Positions 41,878 through 50,373 of a stretch of DNA of 64,000 nucleotides are shown piece after piece. The notes under the pieces are model-generated. The model ran no database searches, was not told the DNA's origin, and worked only from the letters and a program-made list of their open reading frames with translations. The DNA is from Sphingobacterium bovistauri. Lineage in GTDB: Bacteria > Bacteroidota > Bacteroidia > Sphingobacteriales > Sphingobacteriaceae. The DNA lies in assembly GCF_020295405.1 (NCBI RefSeq), contig NZ_JADEYP010000023.1, positions 1 to 64,000 on the forward strand, in the 5' to 3' direction. The first letter of the stretch is position 1. Every line of letters starts with the position of its first letter. A program made the position numbers and the translations under genes.

Positions 41878-41909
41878 AAAAGCCGCCACAATTATGTGGC
41901 GGCTTTTTT
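41878..41909 (+). terminator. Intrinsic terminator of the ompA-like gene
   Basis: A perfect 13-bp stem (AAAAGCCGCCACA, 41878-41890, with 41895-41907), loop ATTA, runs into a six-T tract. It is the most G+C-rich hairpin in the window. Confidence 0.92.
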
Positions 41910-41945
41910 GTATTTAACCTTTTGAAATACAATGCATTCCAAAAC

Positions 41946-41982
41946 GCATGCACACATGTTGAAAATAAATTGCATGCACATG
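41946..41982. repeat. Spaced direct repeat upstream of the TPR gene
   Basis: GCATGCACA occurs at 41946-41954 and 41972-41980 (26-bp period), both followed shortly by CATG or TG. Each contains the palindrome GCATGC. It lies in the 111-bp gap between the ompA-like terminator and ATG 42021, so it could be an operator; no standard -7 element is seen nearby. Confidence 0.35.
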
Positions 41983-42020
41983 ATACAAAAAAATGTATTT
42001 TTAACTATATTGAGTAGGAT

Positions 42021-43433
42021 ATGGAAGAGGAATTTGATTTTGGATCAGCAGAAGAACAAAGAGAATTTGTTAATCGTTTCGAAGAAATGATTCGAAATGA
42101 AGATCAATATTTCTTTGATTCAAGCACATTTGAAAGCATCATAGATTATTATTCTGAGAAGAATGAATCTATTAAGGCATTGCAAGTTCTTGAATTTGCG
42201 ACTAGTCAGCATCCCTATGAGGCTACTTTCTACACTAAAAAAGCACAAATTCTTACTCATATGCGCCAGTTTTCACTGGCCTTAGAAGCTATTGAGAAGG
42301 CGATTTCTTTAGAGCCTTCGGATTCTGACACGTTATTAGTTAAAGCTTCTTTATATTCTGCGCAAGGATTGTTGGAAGAGTCTGAGGAACTATTAAATCA
42401 AGCACTCGAGAATGCTGAAAATAAAGCTGAAATCTACCATCAATTGGGTACAATCTGCGAATACCAAGGTGACTTTAAAAAAGCTAAAGATTTTTTGAAG
42501 AAATCTTTAGAAATGCATCCTGATAATCCAGATGCGCTTATGGAGATTAATATGTGTTTCGATGTCTTAGATGAGAATGAAGAGGGGTTGCAATTTTTCT
42601 CTCACCTCATTGATGAAGACCCATACTCTTATAACTGCTGGTACTACTACGGAAACTCATATCACAAATTAAGTAGATTCGAAGAAGCAATAGATGCATA
42701 TGACTATGCAATCTTAATCAATGAAACTTTTTCATCAGCGTACTTTAACAAAGGAAACGCTTTAGTAAATTTAGACAGATACGCTGAAGCTATTGAGATC
42801 TATAAACAAACCTTTGAATACGAACCACCTAGCGCTGACACGTATTGTGCAATGGGTGAATGTTACGAAAAATTAGAGCTGATGGATACAGCTCGCGATT
42901 ACTACAAAAAAGCAGTCAAATTAGATAACAATATGGCTGACGCTTGGTTTGGTATTGGGGTAACATTAGATTTTGAAGAACGCTATTTTGAATCATTGCA
43001 TTTTTACAAAAAAGCACTAGAACTGGATGATGAAAATCCAGACTTTTGGTTTGCTATCGCTGACGCACGTTACAAACTAGGACAAATTGAAGAGTCAGAG
43101 GCAGCATACTATAAAGTGGTAGAACTCAACCCTACAGATATTGAAGCGTGGTTAGATTTTTCATCCATCTACTTTGAACAAAAGCAATTAGATCAAGCTA
43201 TAGAAACAATTTCGGAGGCTATTAAAATCAATACTGATGCACCTGAGTTATACTATAGGCTTGTCGCTTATTTATTTGCAAATGGACAATATACCGAGGC
43301 CTTAAATTTTCTTGAATTAGCTTTAGCTTTTGGTCCAGAAAAGCATCATATTCTATTTGATTATTTACCACAACTAGAGGGTAATCAGATAATTTTGGAA
43401 ATTATAAAGAAGTACACTGATCATAATGATTAA
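42021..43433 (+). CDS. Tetratricopeptide-repeat protein
   Basis: The 470-residue soluble protein has about ten or eleven TPR units from residue 50 onward (for example AEIYHQLGTICEYQGDFKKA, DTYCAMGECYEKLELMDTA and DFWFAIADARYKLGQIEES), an acidic N-terminus and no signal peptide. It is probably a cytosolic scaffold or adaptor. It starts a plus-strand operon with aroE (8-bp overlap ATGATTAA), gldD, the MBL gene and the permease. The same TPR-aroE-gldD succession is common in Sphingobacteriaceae as I recall it. No partner can be deduced. Confidence 0.88.
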   Translation: MEEEFDFGSAEEQREFVNRFEEMIRNEDQYFFDSSTFESIIDYYSEKNESIKALQVLEFATSQHPYEATFYTKKAQILTHMRQFSLALEAIEKAISLEPSDSDTLLVKASLYSAQGLLEESEELLNQALENAENKAEIYHQLGTICEYQGDFKKAKDFLKKSLEMHPDNPDALMEINMCFDVLDENEEGLQFFSHLIDEDPYSYNCWYYYGNSYHKLSRFEEAIDAYDYAILINETFSSAYFNKGNALVNLDRYAEAIEIYKQTFEYEPPSADTYCAMGECYEKLELMDTARDYYKKAVKLDNNMADAWFGIGVTLDFEERYFESLHFYKKALELDDENPDFWFAIADARYKLGQIEESEAAYYKVVELNPTDIEAWLDFSSIYFEQKQLDQAIETISEAIKINTDAPELYYRLVAYLFANGQYTEALNFLELALAFGPEKHHILFDYLPQLEGNQIILEIIKKYTDHND

Positions 43434-44175
43434 ATTAGGGTTAATCGGCTATCCTTTGGGGCACTCGTTTTCTAAAAATTATTATTTAGGAAAATTCGAA
43501 AGAGAGAATATCAAGAATATTCATTACGATTTTTATGCAATAGAAGATGTTGCAGACTTTCCCAATCTGTATACAAACGACCAATCCTTCAGAGGATTTA
43601 ATGTCACAATACCACACAAACAAGCCGTTATACCATACCTGGACGAACTGTCAGAGGAAGCCGCTAAAATGAAAGCTGTTAATTGTATAACTATCTCAAA
43701 AAAAAATGGTAAAACAGTTTTGAAAGGATATAATACAGACGCCTTTGGTTTTCAAAAGTCCCTAGAACCACTTTTGCAATCCCACCACAAACAAGCATTA
43801 GTCTTAGGTAATGGTGGAGCAGCTAAAGCTGTTTTCTTTTCATTAGATCAATTAGATATAGCTTATAAAATTGTAAGTCGTAATAAAACCACTGGCGACA
43901 TTACCTACGATCAACTTACACCAGAAATACTTACTGAACATCATATTATAATTAACTGCTCTCCTGTTGGGACATTTCCCAATATTGACACGTGCCCAGA
44001 CATTCCGTATGATGCCATTACAGCAGATCACCTGCTTTATGATTTGATATACAACCCAGAAGAGACACTCTTCTTAAAAAAGGGCAAAGAAAAAGGAGCA
44101 CAAATAAAAAATGGTTATGAAATGCTAATTTTGCAAGCAGAGCAAAATTGGAAAATTTGGGAAAGTAATTTTTAG
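43426..44175 (+). CDS. aroE: Shikimate dehydrogenase
   Basis: The 249-residue enzyme makes shikimate from 3-dehydroshikimate with NADPH (chorismate pathway). The N-terminal substrate domain shows IGYPLGHSFSKNYY and FRGFNVTIPHKQAV with the catalytic Lys, and NCITISKKNGK then GYNTDAFGF. The nucleotide-binding loop is VLGNGGAAKAV. Slightly shorter than E. coli AroE, as usual for Bacteroidota. The start overlaps the TPR stop codon. Confidence 0.95.
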   Translation: MIKLGLIGYPLGHSFSKNYYLGKFERENIKNIHYDFYAIEDVADFPNLYTNDQSFRGFNVTIPHKQAVIPYLDELSEEAAKMKAVNCITISKKNGKTVLKGYNTDAFGFQKSLEPLLQSHHKQALVLGNGGAAKAVFFSLDQLDIAYKIVSRNKTTGDITYDQLTPEILTEHHIIINCSPVGTFPNIDTCPDIPYDAITADHLLYDLIYNPEETLFLKKGKEKGAQIKNGYEMLILQAEQNWKIWESNF

Positions 44176-44177
44176 TA

Positions 44178-44750
44178 ATGCTCAGATTCCTAGGTTATAT
44201 ATTCGTTTTCATAGCATTATTGAGTTGCAGCAATGAAGATTATAGTCCAAAACCTAGAGGATATCATCGTATTATTTTCCCCGCAAAAGAATACATTCAT
44301 TATAAGGATGAAAAGTATCCATACAGCTTTGAAGTTCCGAAATATAGCCGTCTTGTAGATGAAAACAACTCACAACCTTATTGGAAAAATTTAGATTTCC
44401 CACATTTTAACGCACGTCTTCACCTAAGTTACTTTAATATCACTAAACAAGCCACTTTGCAAGCTTTAACAGAAGACGCAAGGTCTTTTGCTTTTAAGCA
44501 TACACCAAAGGCTTCAGCTATAGATCAACAGGCTATTAAATACCCCCATAATAATGTCTATGGTCTAATCTATAATATTCAAGGAAATACGGCTTCCAAC
44601 TTTCAATTCTACGCAACCGATAATAATAAACATTATATACGTGGAGCTTTATATTTTAACGAAAAACCAAACCTAGACTCTATCCAACCAGTTTTAGATT
44701 TTATTAAATCTGATATTCAACATTTAATTACTACTATTAGATGGAAATAA
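44178..44750 (+). CDS. gldD: Gliding-motility-type lipoprotein GldD
   Basis: The 190-residue lipoprotein has lipobox Cys17 (IALLSCSNED). The post-Cys region YSPKPRGYHRIIFPAKEY is the recognisable GldD opening, with YPYSFEVPKYS next and an Arg-containing FNARLHLSYF core. GldD is needed for gliding and type IX secretion function in Flavobacterium johnsoniae; it also persists in non-gliding Bacteroidota. No other gld/spr genes are in the window. It begins 2 bases after aroE stops. Confidence 0.9.
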   Translation: MLRFLGYIFVFIALLSCSNEDYSPKPRGYHRIIFPAKEYIHYKDEKYPYSFEVPKYSRLVDENNSQPYWKNLDFPHFNARLHLSYFNITKQATLQALTEDARSFAFKHTPKASAIDQQAIKYPHNNVYGLIYNIQGNTASNFQFYATDNNKHYIRGALYFNEKPNLDSIQPVLDFIKSDIQHLITTIRWK

Positions 44751-44755
44751 ATAGT

Positions 44756-44763
44756 TAAATTTG
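44756..44763 (+). promoter_or_regulatory. -7 element 4 bases before the MBL gene (candidate leaderless)
   Basis: TAAATTTG fits TAnnTTTG and ends 4 bases before ATG 44768, inside the operon. It could serve as an internal promoter with the transcript starting at the ATG. Confidence 0.4.
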
Positions 44764-44767
44764 ATTC

Positions 44768-45409
44768 ATGTTAACTATTGAGACACTCACATTTAATCCT
44801 TACCAAGAAAACACCTACCTACTTATTGATGGTGAAAAGAATTGTATTGTTATTGACCCTGGAATGCATAATTCACAAGAACAATCATACTTCAAAGATT
44901 ATATTGAGAAAAATAACCTAAATCCTACCATTTTATTAAACACACACTGCCATATAGACCATGTACTTGGCAATCATTTCCTTTTTGAAAATTGGGAACT
45001 AAAGCCAAATTTCCATGAAGATGAAGTTCCCGTATTGGTCTCTGTAGAAAATTACGCTCCTCAAATGGGTTTTCGTTACGAAACCTCACCTATTCCGAAT
45101 ACGTTCCTTCAAGACAATGAAATAATAGAATTTGGCGGTCATCAGATACAATCCATTTTAGCACCGGGACATTCTCCTGGCCACTTATGCTATTACATCG
45201 CAGACTTGCACATATTAATCGGAGGTGATGTCCTATTTCGCAACAGTATTGGTCGCACAGACCTTCCAGGAGGAGATCATCAAACACTTTTAAATAGTAT
45301 TAAATCAAGAATTTATGTTCTTCCTGATGATGTTGAAGTATTTCCAGGTCATGGACCGTCAACTTCAATTGGTTTCGAAAAACAAACAAATCCATTCGTA
45401 AGAGGATGA
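44768..45409 (+). CDS. MBL-fold metallo-hydrolase (glyoxalase II-like)
   Basis: The 213-residue cytosolic metallo-beta-lactamase-fold hydrolase has metal ligands THCHIDHVLG (HxHxDH), PGHSPGHLCYY, GGDVLF and the final FPGHGPSTSIG; all are intact. The pattern matches the YcbL/GloB-like group of thioester hydrolases, but the substrate cannot be read from sequence. Its stop overlaps the next gene's ATG by 4 bases (ATGA). Confidence 0.92.
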   Translation: MLTIETLTFNPYQENTYLLIDGEKNCIVIDPGMHNSQEQSYFKDYIEKNNLNPTILLNTHCHIDHVLGNHFLFENWELKPNFHEDEVPVLVSVENYAPQMGFRYETSPIPNTFLQDNEIIEFGGHQIQSILAPGHSPGHLCYYIADLHILIGGDVLFRNSIGRTDLPGGDHQTLLNSIKSRIYVLPDDVEVFPGHGPSTSIGFEKQTNPFVRG

Positions 45410-46656
45410 AAAAATTAAGTGTTCCATTATTTTTTGCACTTAGATATCTTTTTTCAAAGAAATCTGTGAATGCAATAAATATTATTTCAATAATCAGTAT
45501 TGTAGGCATCTTTGTCAGTACCGCTGCTTTGGTTATTGTTCTATCATTTTATAATGGAATGGAAAAATTCATCCTATCAATGAATAGTACCTTTTCTCCA
45601 GATTTAAGGATAGAAGCATCCAAAGGAAAAACATTCATTCCAGATCAAGTATTTTTTGAAGATCTATCAAAAAATACTTTAGTAAAAAATTATTCAGAAA
45701 CATTAGAAGATAAAGTCCTGATCCAATATGATGGCAAACAGATTGTCGGTCAAATGAAGGGCTTGACTCAAGCTAGCCTCGATAAACAATCAAAAGATCA
45801 TATACTTCATATTGGAAATTTCAAAATTAAATCTGACTCGACAAATTACACCTTAATAGGCCCTCAGATTCAAACCAATTTACAGGTTCCGATTTCCGAA
45901 TTCGACAACGTAATTGATCTATATTTCCCTCGCAAAGAGTCTTCTGTTAACAATTTAAATCCTTTAGAAGACTTTAATATTCGACAGATATCTGTTAATG
46001 GAGTTTTGACTTTTGAGCCAGAATTTCAAAATTTAATAATGGTTCCTTTGGACTTTGCACGAGATATATTAGGAGAAGATCGAGCAATTTCAGCTGTAGA
46101 ATTATTCTTAAATAATCCACTAGAATCTCATCAATTACAAAAAGAAATACAAAATAAACTAGGTGAAGACTTCAACGTAAAAAATAGAGAGCAGCAAAAT
46201 CCAACACTTTATAAAACCATTAAGTCCGAAAAGTGGATAGTTTTCTTTATTCTCACGTTTATAGGTATAATTGCGATTTTTAATATTATTGGCTCACTGA
46301 CAATGCTAGTCATTGACAAAAAAGAAGACATGAAAATTCTTCAACATTTAGGAGCTAACAAATCTGTAATCGAAAAAATATTCTTTTACGAAGGTATTAT
46401 GATTACATTAATAGGTAGTACAATTGGAATTATTATAGGTTATATATTTTGCTATTTGCAAGATACCTACGGTTTGATTCGTACAAATAATGTTAATGGT
46501 GGATTTATTGATGTATACCCTGTGGATGTTAGACTGCAGGACTTCGTATTGGTGTTTATGACTATTTCAATCCTGTCTATTATTGTATCTTATTTTTCTT
46601 CAAAACTTAGTGTTAAGGAGTTAGGTACTATAACTGCTTTGAAAAATGATGAATAG
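45406..46656 (+). CDS. FtsX-family ABC permease (LolC/LolE-like)
   Basis: The 416-residue protein has a first membrane segment near residue 20-45 (AINIISIISIVGIFVSTAALVIVLS), a MacB-type periplasmic domain of about 220 residues, and three C-terminal membrane helices with the FtsX domain (EKIFFYEGIMITLIGSTIG). It resembles lipoprotein-releasing LolC/LolE permeases; the ATPase subunit is not in the window. It ends 7 bases before a convergent gene with no hairpin between. Confidence 0.88.
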   Translation: MKKLSVPLFFALRYLFSKKSVNAINIISIISIVGIFVSTAALVIVLSFYNGMEKFILSMNSTFSPDLRIEASKGKTFIPDQVFFEDLSKNTLVKNYSETLEDKVLIQYDGKQIVGQMKGLTQASLDKQSKDHILHIGNFKIKSDSTNYTLIGPQIQTNLQVPISEFDNVIDLYFPRKESSVNNLNPLEDFNIRQISVNGVLTFEPEFQNLIMVPLDFARDILGEDRAISAVELFLNNPLESHQLQKEIQNKLGEDFNVKNREQQNPTLYKTIKSEKWIVFFILTFIGIIAIFNIIGSLTMLVIDKKEDMKILQHLGANKSVIEKIFFYEGIMITLIGSTIGIIIGYIFCYLQDTYGLIRTNNVNGGFIDVYPVDVRLQDFVLVFMTISILSIIVSYFSSKLSVKELGTITALKNDE

Positions 46657-46663
46657 AATAATG

Positions 46664-47317
46664 CTAATATTTTAATTTTTCACGGCTATAATCTCCTTTC
46701 TTGATAGAGTTTATCAATTGATACCAATTAAAAGGATTTAAGAACGGATTATTCATGCGCTGATTAATATTTTTATTTTGCATGTAATGATGTCTCTGCA
46801 AGGAATTAAAAGTTTGAATTTCCTCCGCGCTCCTAGGCACAACACGAGCTAAAGCAGCTAACGCGTCTGGACTCAAATTTCTACGTGCTGTAGCAATCGG
46901 ATCATCTCCTCCCAACGCCATAAATTCTGAAAGATAATCTTCGTAACTAGCCCAAGGAAAAGGTGTCACAGCAGGAAGCTCAATTATCTGTGCTAACATT
47001 TTAATTGATGCTGTATGCCTATCAGATTCGACATCAGGAATAGTGTAAGTAACTGGATTAAAACCAACGCTAGTAAATTCAATTTCATCCCCTACGTGAG
47101 CAACAAAAGAGAAATAGCCTTCATTATTCGAAATGAAGGATTGATTGTTGAAAGAAGTATTTTTGATTGTTACAAAACCAACAGGAAGATCAGATCCTGT
47201 TGAAGTTATTAATCCACTAAATTGAAGAATCTTCTTGCTTTGTGCAAAAACAATATTCATTGTGAGCAATAAAGCTCCAACAAACACAAAAAGATATTTA
47301 GAAGATTTTTTATACAT
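46664..47317 (-). CDS. Secreted CarboxypepD_reg-like domain protein
   Basis: The 217-residue protein has a signal peptide (residues 1-25, VGALLLTMNIVFAQ) and one carboxypeptidase-regulatory-like beta-sandwich (about 30-110, FSGLITSTGSDLPVGFVTI; GYFSFVAHVGDEIEFTSVGF). The remaining 100 residues are helical, with a PFLNPFNWYQLIN segment at the end. Such small proteins are periplasmic or outer-membrane-associated with unknown function. It is a single gene; its -7 element (TATTTTTG) lies 5 bases before ATG. Confidence 0.8.
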   Translation of the reverse strand: MYKKSSKYLFVFVGALLLTMNIVFAQSKKILQFSGLITSTGSDLPVGFVTIKNTSFNNQSFISNNEGYFSFVAHVGDEIEFTSVGFNPVTYTIPDVESDRHTASIKMLAQIIELPAVTPFPWASYEDYLSEFMALGGDDPIATARRNLSPDALAALARVVPRSAEEIQTFNSLQRHHYMQNKNINQRMNNPFLNPFNWYQLINSIKKGDYSREKLKY

Positions 47318-47322
47318 TTTAA

Positions 47323-47330
47323 CAAAAATA
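47323..47330 (-). promoter_or_regulatory. -7 element 5 bases before the regulatory-domain gene (candidate leaderless)
   Basis: Minus-strand TATTTTTG, then TTAAA, then ATG 47317. It fits TAnnTTTG with the predicted start point at or beside the start codon. Confidence 0.5.
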
Positions 47331-47386
47331 AAATTTAAGTCTACTCGATGCTGTTAAAATGTGTTAATCAATAAACAACATTTTTG

Positions 47387-47665
47387 TTACAATGCTTGTC
47401 CAGGCAAAGTAGCATTTGGGTCGTTCATGTCAGTTATATTGATTGCCTCAACAGCCACAATCTCAGGCACAGCCTTTTTAATTGCTTGCTCTAGACCTGC
47501 TTTAAAAGTCATTATACTCATAGAACAACTCGCACAAGCTCCCAACAATTTCAACCGTACAACCTTGTCTTCCGTAATCTCTTCTATGCTAACATTTCCG
47601 CCATCGGTCTGCAAATAAGGACGAATCGTCTCCAATGCCTGTTCTACTCTTTCGCGTAAGCTCAT
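47387..47665 (-). CDS. NifU-like C-terminal domain protein (Fe-S scaffold)
   Basis: A protein of about 92 residues consisting only of the NifU C-terminal domain: LRPYLQTDGGNV-type opening (here IRPYLQTDGGNVSI), then LGACASCSMSIMTFKAGLEQAI with the cluster-binding CxxC. It serves as an Fe-S cluster carrier in the cytosol. I choose ATG 47665 (MSLRERVEQAL), since the longer frame to 47722 adds 19 residues with no family match. It is transcribed toward the regulatory-domain gene, with a near-consensus TATATTTA 22 bases upstream. Confidence 0.9.
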   Translation of the reverse strand: MSLRERVEQALETIRPYLQTDGGNVSIEEITEDKVVRLKLLGACASCSMSIMTFKAGLEQAIKKAVPEIVAVEAINITDMNDPNATLPGQAL

Positions 47666-47838
47666 TTTTATGTTACTTAATAATCTGTAAATATAATGAA
47701 ATTTATTCCCATCTAAAATCAATGCTGTATTAATAGCAAAATAATGACATTAAGAATAAATGGTTAAAGTTTGTTAAAGACAGTGTGGAATGTATATTAG
47801 TAACTTAAAAATCAAGTAAATTGCGGTTTAAAATTTAA

Positions 47839-47869
47839 TTGAATATTATTTTTAATTGACGTATCTTTG
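47839..47869 (+). promoter_or_regulatory. Promoter of bamD (candidate leaderless)
   Basis: TTG (47839-47841), a 20-base spacer, then TATCTTTG (47862-47869), both consensus. ATG 47874 follows after only 4 bases (TAAA), so the transcript should begin at or within the start codon. A GTTAAAG pair with 10-bp period lies upstream at 47763-47779. Confidence 0.65.
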
Positions 47870-47873
47870 TAAA

Positions 47874-48794
47874 ATGTTTTTGAATAGACGTACACCTGTA
47901 ATTTTGGCTTTATGCATAGCTACATTGTTTTTTGTAGGCTGTAAGAGTAAGTTTGAAAAGCTTCGAAACAGCAACAATATAACAATGAAATATCAAGAAG
48001 CGGTAAAGCTATATGAAAAAGGCAAATATTCCAAAGCACTCATATTGTTTGATGATTTGGCGGGCAAATACCGTGGTAGAGCTGAGGCTGAGGATTTATT
48101 TTACCTTATTGCCAATGCAAACTATAAGCTAAGAGACTATACATCCGCACGTTTTCATTTCAAAAACTTTGCGAATACTTACCCTAACAGCCCTAGATCT
48201 GAAGAATGTAGGTATATGGCTGCTTATTGTTATTATATAGAATCTCCTAGGTCAAATTTAGATCAAGAAAATACACGTAAAGCCATTGATGAATTACAAT
48301 TATTTGTCAATTACTATCCTGAATCAGAAAGAGCTGCCAAAGCAGGTGAACTGATTCAAGACCTTCGTGTAAAATTAGAGAAAAAAGCATTCGACAACGC
48401 TAAGCTTTACTATAACATGGGGCTTTCCGATGATTATCGTGCTGCTGTGATAGCCTTAGAGAATGTCTTGAGACAGTATCCGGACACCAAATTTGCTGAA
48501 GAAATTGAATTTTTAATGCTAAAATCACAATATCTTTTTGCGGACAATAGTCGTGTTTTTCGTCAGGAAGAGCGATTTAATGACGCTATAGATTACTACA
48601 ATAGCTTTAATGAACATTTTCCAAACAGCAAGTTCAAATCAGACGCCGATGCTCTGAAAAGAAGTGCGGATAAAAAGATATTAGCTGCTATTCGTCTTGT
48701 AAATGATTACAATAAAGAGATAGAAGAGAGAAATAAAGAATTGGGTATAGAAACCAAAAAAGAGGAAGAAAATACAAGCAATTCTACAAAATAA
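47874..48794 (+). CDS. bamD: Outer-membrane assembly lipoprotein BamD
   Basis: The protein has about 306 residues. Its signal peptide ends at lipobox Cys23 (LFFVGCKSKF). TPR-like helical repeats follow (YQEAVKLYEKGKYSKALILFDDLAGKY, named here by its ends at about 38-64; PNSPRSEECRYMAAYCYY), as in the BamD/ComL family that works with BamA to insert barrel proteins. I place the start at ATG 47874; an in-frame TTG at 47856 lies inside the -7 promoter element and is unlikely. It is followed by rpoZ (27-bp gap) and coaBC, the usual Bacteroidota order. Confidence 0.93.
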   Translation: MFLNRRTPVILALCIATLFFVGCKSKFEKLRNSNNITMKYQEAVKLYEKGKYSKALILFDDLAGKYRGRAEAEDLFYLIANANYKLRDYTSARFHFKNFANTYPNSPRSEECRYMAAYCYYIESPRSNLDQENTRKAIDELQLFVNYYPESERAAKAGELIQDLRVKLEKKAFDNAKLYYNMGLSDDYRAAVIALENVLRQYPDTKFAEEIEFLMLKSQYLFADNSRVFRQEERFNDAIDYYNSFNEHFPNSKFKSDADALKRSADKKILAAIRLVNDYNKEIEERNKELGIETKKEEENTSNSTK

Positions 48795-48821
48795 AAGAAA
48801 TTAATATAATATTGAGTTAAT

Positions 48822-49151
48822 ATGAGTCAAGCAAAAAACAACGCCATCCCAAATTCTACAGTAACTCGTGATTTGAGAGAATTGGACAAAGCTACTGACA
48901 ATCTTTACGAGTCAATCGTGATTATTAGTAAAAGAGCAAACCAAATTGGTGTAGAAATAAAAGAAGAGCTAAACGGAAAATTAGCTGAATTTGCAAGCAA
49001 CAATGACAACTTAGAAGAAGTTTTCGAAAATCGTGAGCAAATTGAAATTTCTAAACACTACGAGCGTTTACCAAAGCCATCTTTGGTCGCTATTGACGAA
49101 TTTTTGAAAGACAAAGTGTATTTCAGAAATCCTTCTAAAGAACAAGAATAA
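48822..49151 (+). CDS. rpoZ: RNA polymerase omega subunit (Bacteroidota type)
   Basis: The 109-residue protein resembles the divergent Bacteroidota omega/Rpb6-like family: TVTRDLRELDKATDNLYESI, then IISKRANQIG, which matches the omega/Rpb6 contact region, and a C-terminal PSLVAIDEFLKDKVYFR. It assists core polymerase assembly. The bamD-rpoZ-coaBC context supports the call. It is followed by coaBC after 13 bases. Confidence 0.88.
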   Translation: MSQAKNNAIPNSTVTRDLRELDKATDNLYESIVIISKRANQIGVEIKEELNGKLAEFASNNDNLEEVFENREQIEISKHYERLPKPSLVAIDEFLKDKVYFRNPSKEQE

Positions 49152-49164
49152 TTAATAAGAAGCA

Positions 49165-50373
49165 ATGTCTTCTCTAAAAGACAAAAATATTGTGCTAGGT
49201 GTATGCGGCAGTATAGCCGCATACAAAATAGCTTCTTTAATTCGACTCCTTATTAAAGAAGACGCTGCTGTACAAGTCATTATGACTCCAGAGGCGACAC
49301 AATTTATCACTCCACTTACCTTATCTACATTATCCAAAAAGCCTGTATTGGTAGATTATTACGACTCTAAAACCGGAGAGTGGAATAATCATGTTCATTT
49401 AGGGCTAAACGCTGACCTGATGTTAATAGCTCCTGCATCTGCTAATACTTTGGCTAAGATGGCAAATGGATTTTGTGATAATTTATTAATGGCAACATAT
49501 CTTTCCGCAAAATGTCCTGTTTACTTTGCTCCAGCAATGGATTTAGATATGTGGAAGCACCCAGCTACACAAAAAAATTTATCACTCTTATCGAGTTACG
49601 GAAATATCATCATTCCTCCAGGTAATGGAGAATTAGCTAGTGGATTAGTAGGAGAAGGAAGGCTTGCTGAGCCTGAGCAAATTTTAGATTTTCTTCAGCA
49701 TAATACAGAGACATTAAAGCCTTTATTAGGCAAAAAGGCCTTGGTAACAGCTGGTCCAACTTATGAGGCAATCGACCCTGTTAGGTTTATCGGCAATCAT
49801 TCTTCTGGTAAGATGGGTTATGCCATAGCCGAAGAGCTCAATAACCTAGGTGCAAAAGTAACTCTAGTTAGTGGACCTACTTCTCTGCAAGCTTCTGAAG
49901 CAATCAATACTATTGGTGTAAAATCGGCACAACAAATGTTTGAAGCTTGTGACTCTCACTTTGATAATGCAGACATCATTGTAATGAGCGCAGCAGTAGC
50001 AGATTATACACCGAAAGAACCTGCTAACGAGAAAATCAAAAAGAAAGCTGAAGATTTTACGATAGAGCTTAAAAAGACTACGGATATACTTGGCACACTT
50101 GGCCAACGTAAATCCTCATCTCAAACTTTAGTGGGTTTTGCTCTAGAGACCAATAATGAATTGGCTCATGCCCAAGACAAACTTGAACGTAAAAATGCTG
50201 ATTTCATTGTCTTAAATTCGATGCAAGATAGTGGAGCTGGTTTTGGTACTGACACGAATAAAGTTACGATCCTTTCACGTAAATCAGCCGCAAAAAATTA
50301 CGACCTGAAGTCTAAACTAGAGGTCGCAAAAGATATTTGTAAGATTGTTGTTGAACACCAACAAAGTTTATAA
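49165..50373 (+). CDS. coaBC: Bifunctional phosphopantothenoylcysteine decarboxylase/synthase
   Basis: The 402-residue protein has an N-terminal flavoprotein CoaC domain (about 1-185: GVCGSIAAYKIASLIRLL, APASANTLAKMANG, PAMDLDMW) and a C-terminal CoaB domain (about 186-402: TAGPTYEAIDPVRFIGNHSSGKMG, seen over 49750-49820; AAVADYTPKEP; KIKK). It converts 4'-phosphopantothenate with cysteine and CTP to phosphopantetheine in CoA synthesis. Its stop codon directly abuts the stop of the convergent methyltransferase gene. Confidence 0.96.
   Translation: MSSLKDKNIVLGVCGSIAAYKIASLIRLLIKEDAAVQVIMTPEATQFITPLTLSTLSKKPVLVDYYDSKTGEWNNHVHLGLNADLMLIAPASANTLAKMANGFCDNLLMATYLSAKCPVYFAPAMDLDMWKHPATQKNLSLLSSYGNIIIPPGNGELASGLVGEGRLAEPEQILDFLQHNTETLKPLLGKKALVTAGPTYEAIDPVRFIGNHSSGKMGYAIAEELNNLGAKVTLVSGPTSLQASEAINTIGVKSAQQMFEACDSHFDNADIIVMSAAVADYTPKEPANEKIKKKAEDFTIELKKTTDILGTLGQRKSSSQTLVGFALETNNELAHAQDKLERKNADFIVLNSMQDSGAGFGTDTNKVTILSRKSAAKNYDLKSKLEVAKDICKIVVEHQQSL

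Noticed and set aside
41946..41982. Paired GCATGCACA repeats as phage attachment or insertion-site duplications
   Set aside because: Only 17 bases separate them, and no integrase, transposase or tRNA gene is nearby.
47856..47873. Upstream TTG start for bamD
   Set aside because: The codons would lie inside the TATCTTTG promoter element and add residues before a good signal peptide that starts at ATG 47874.
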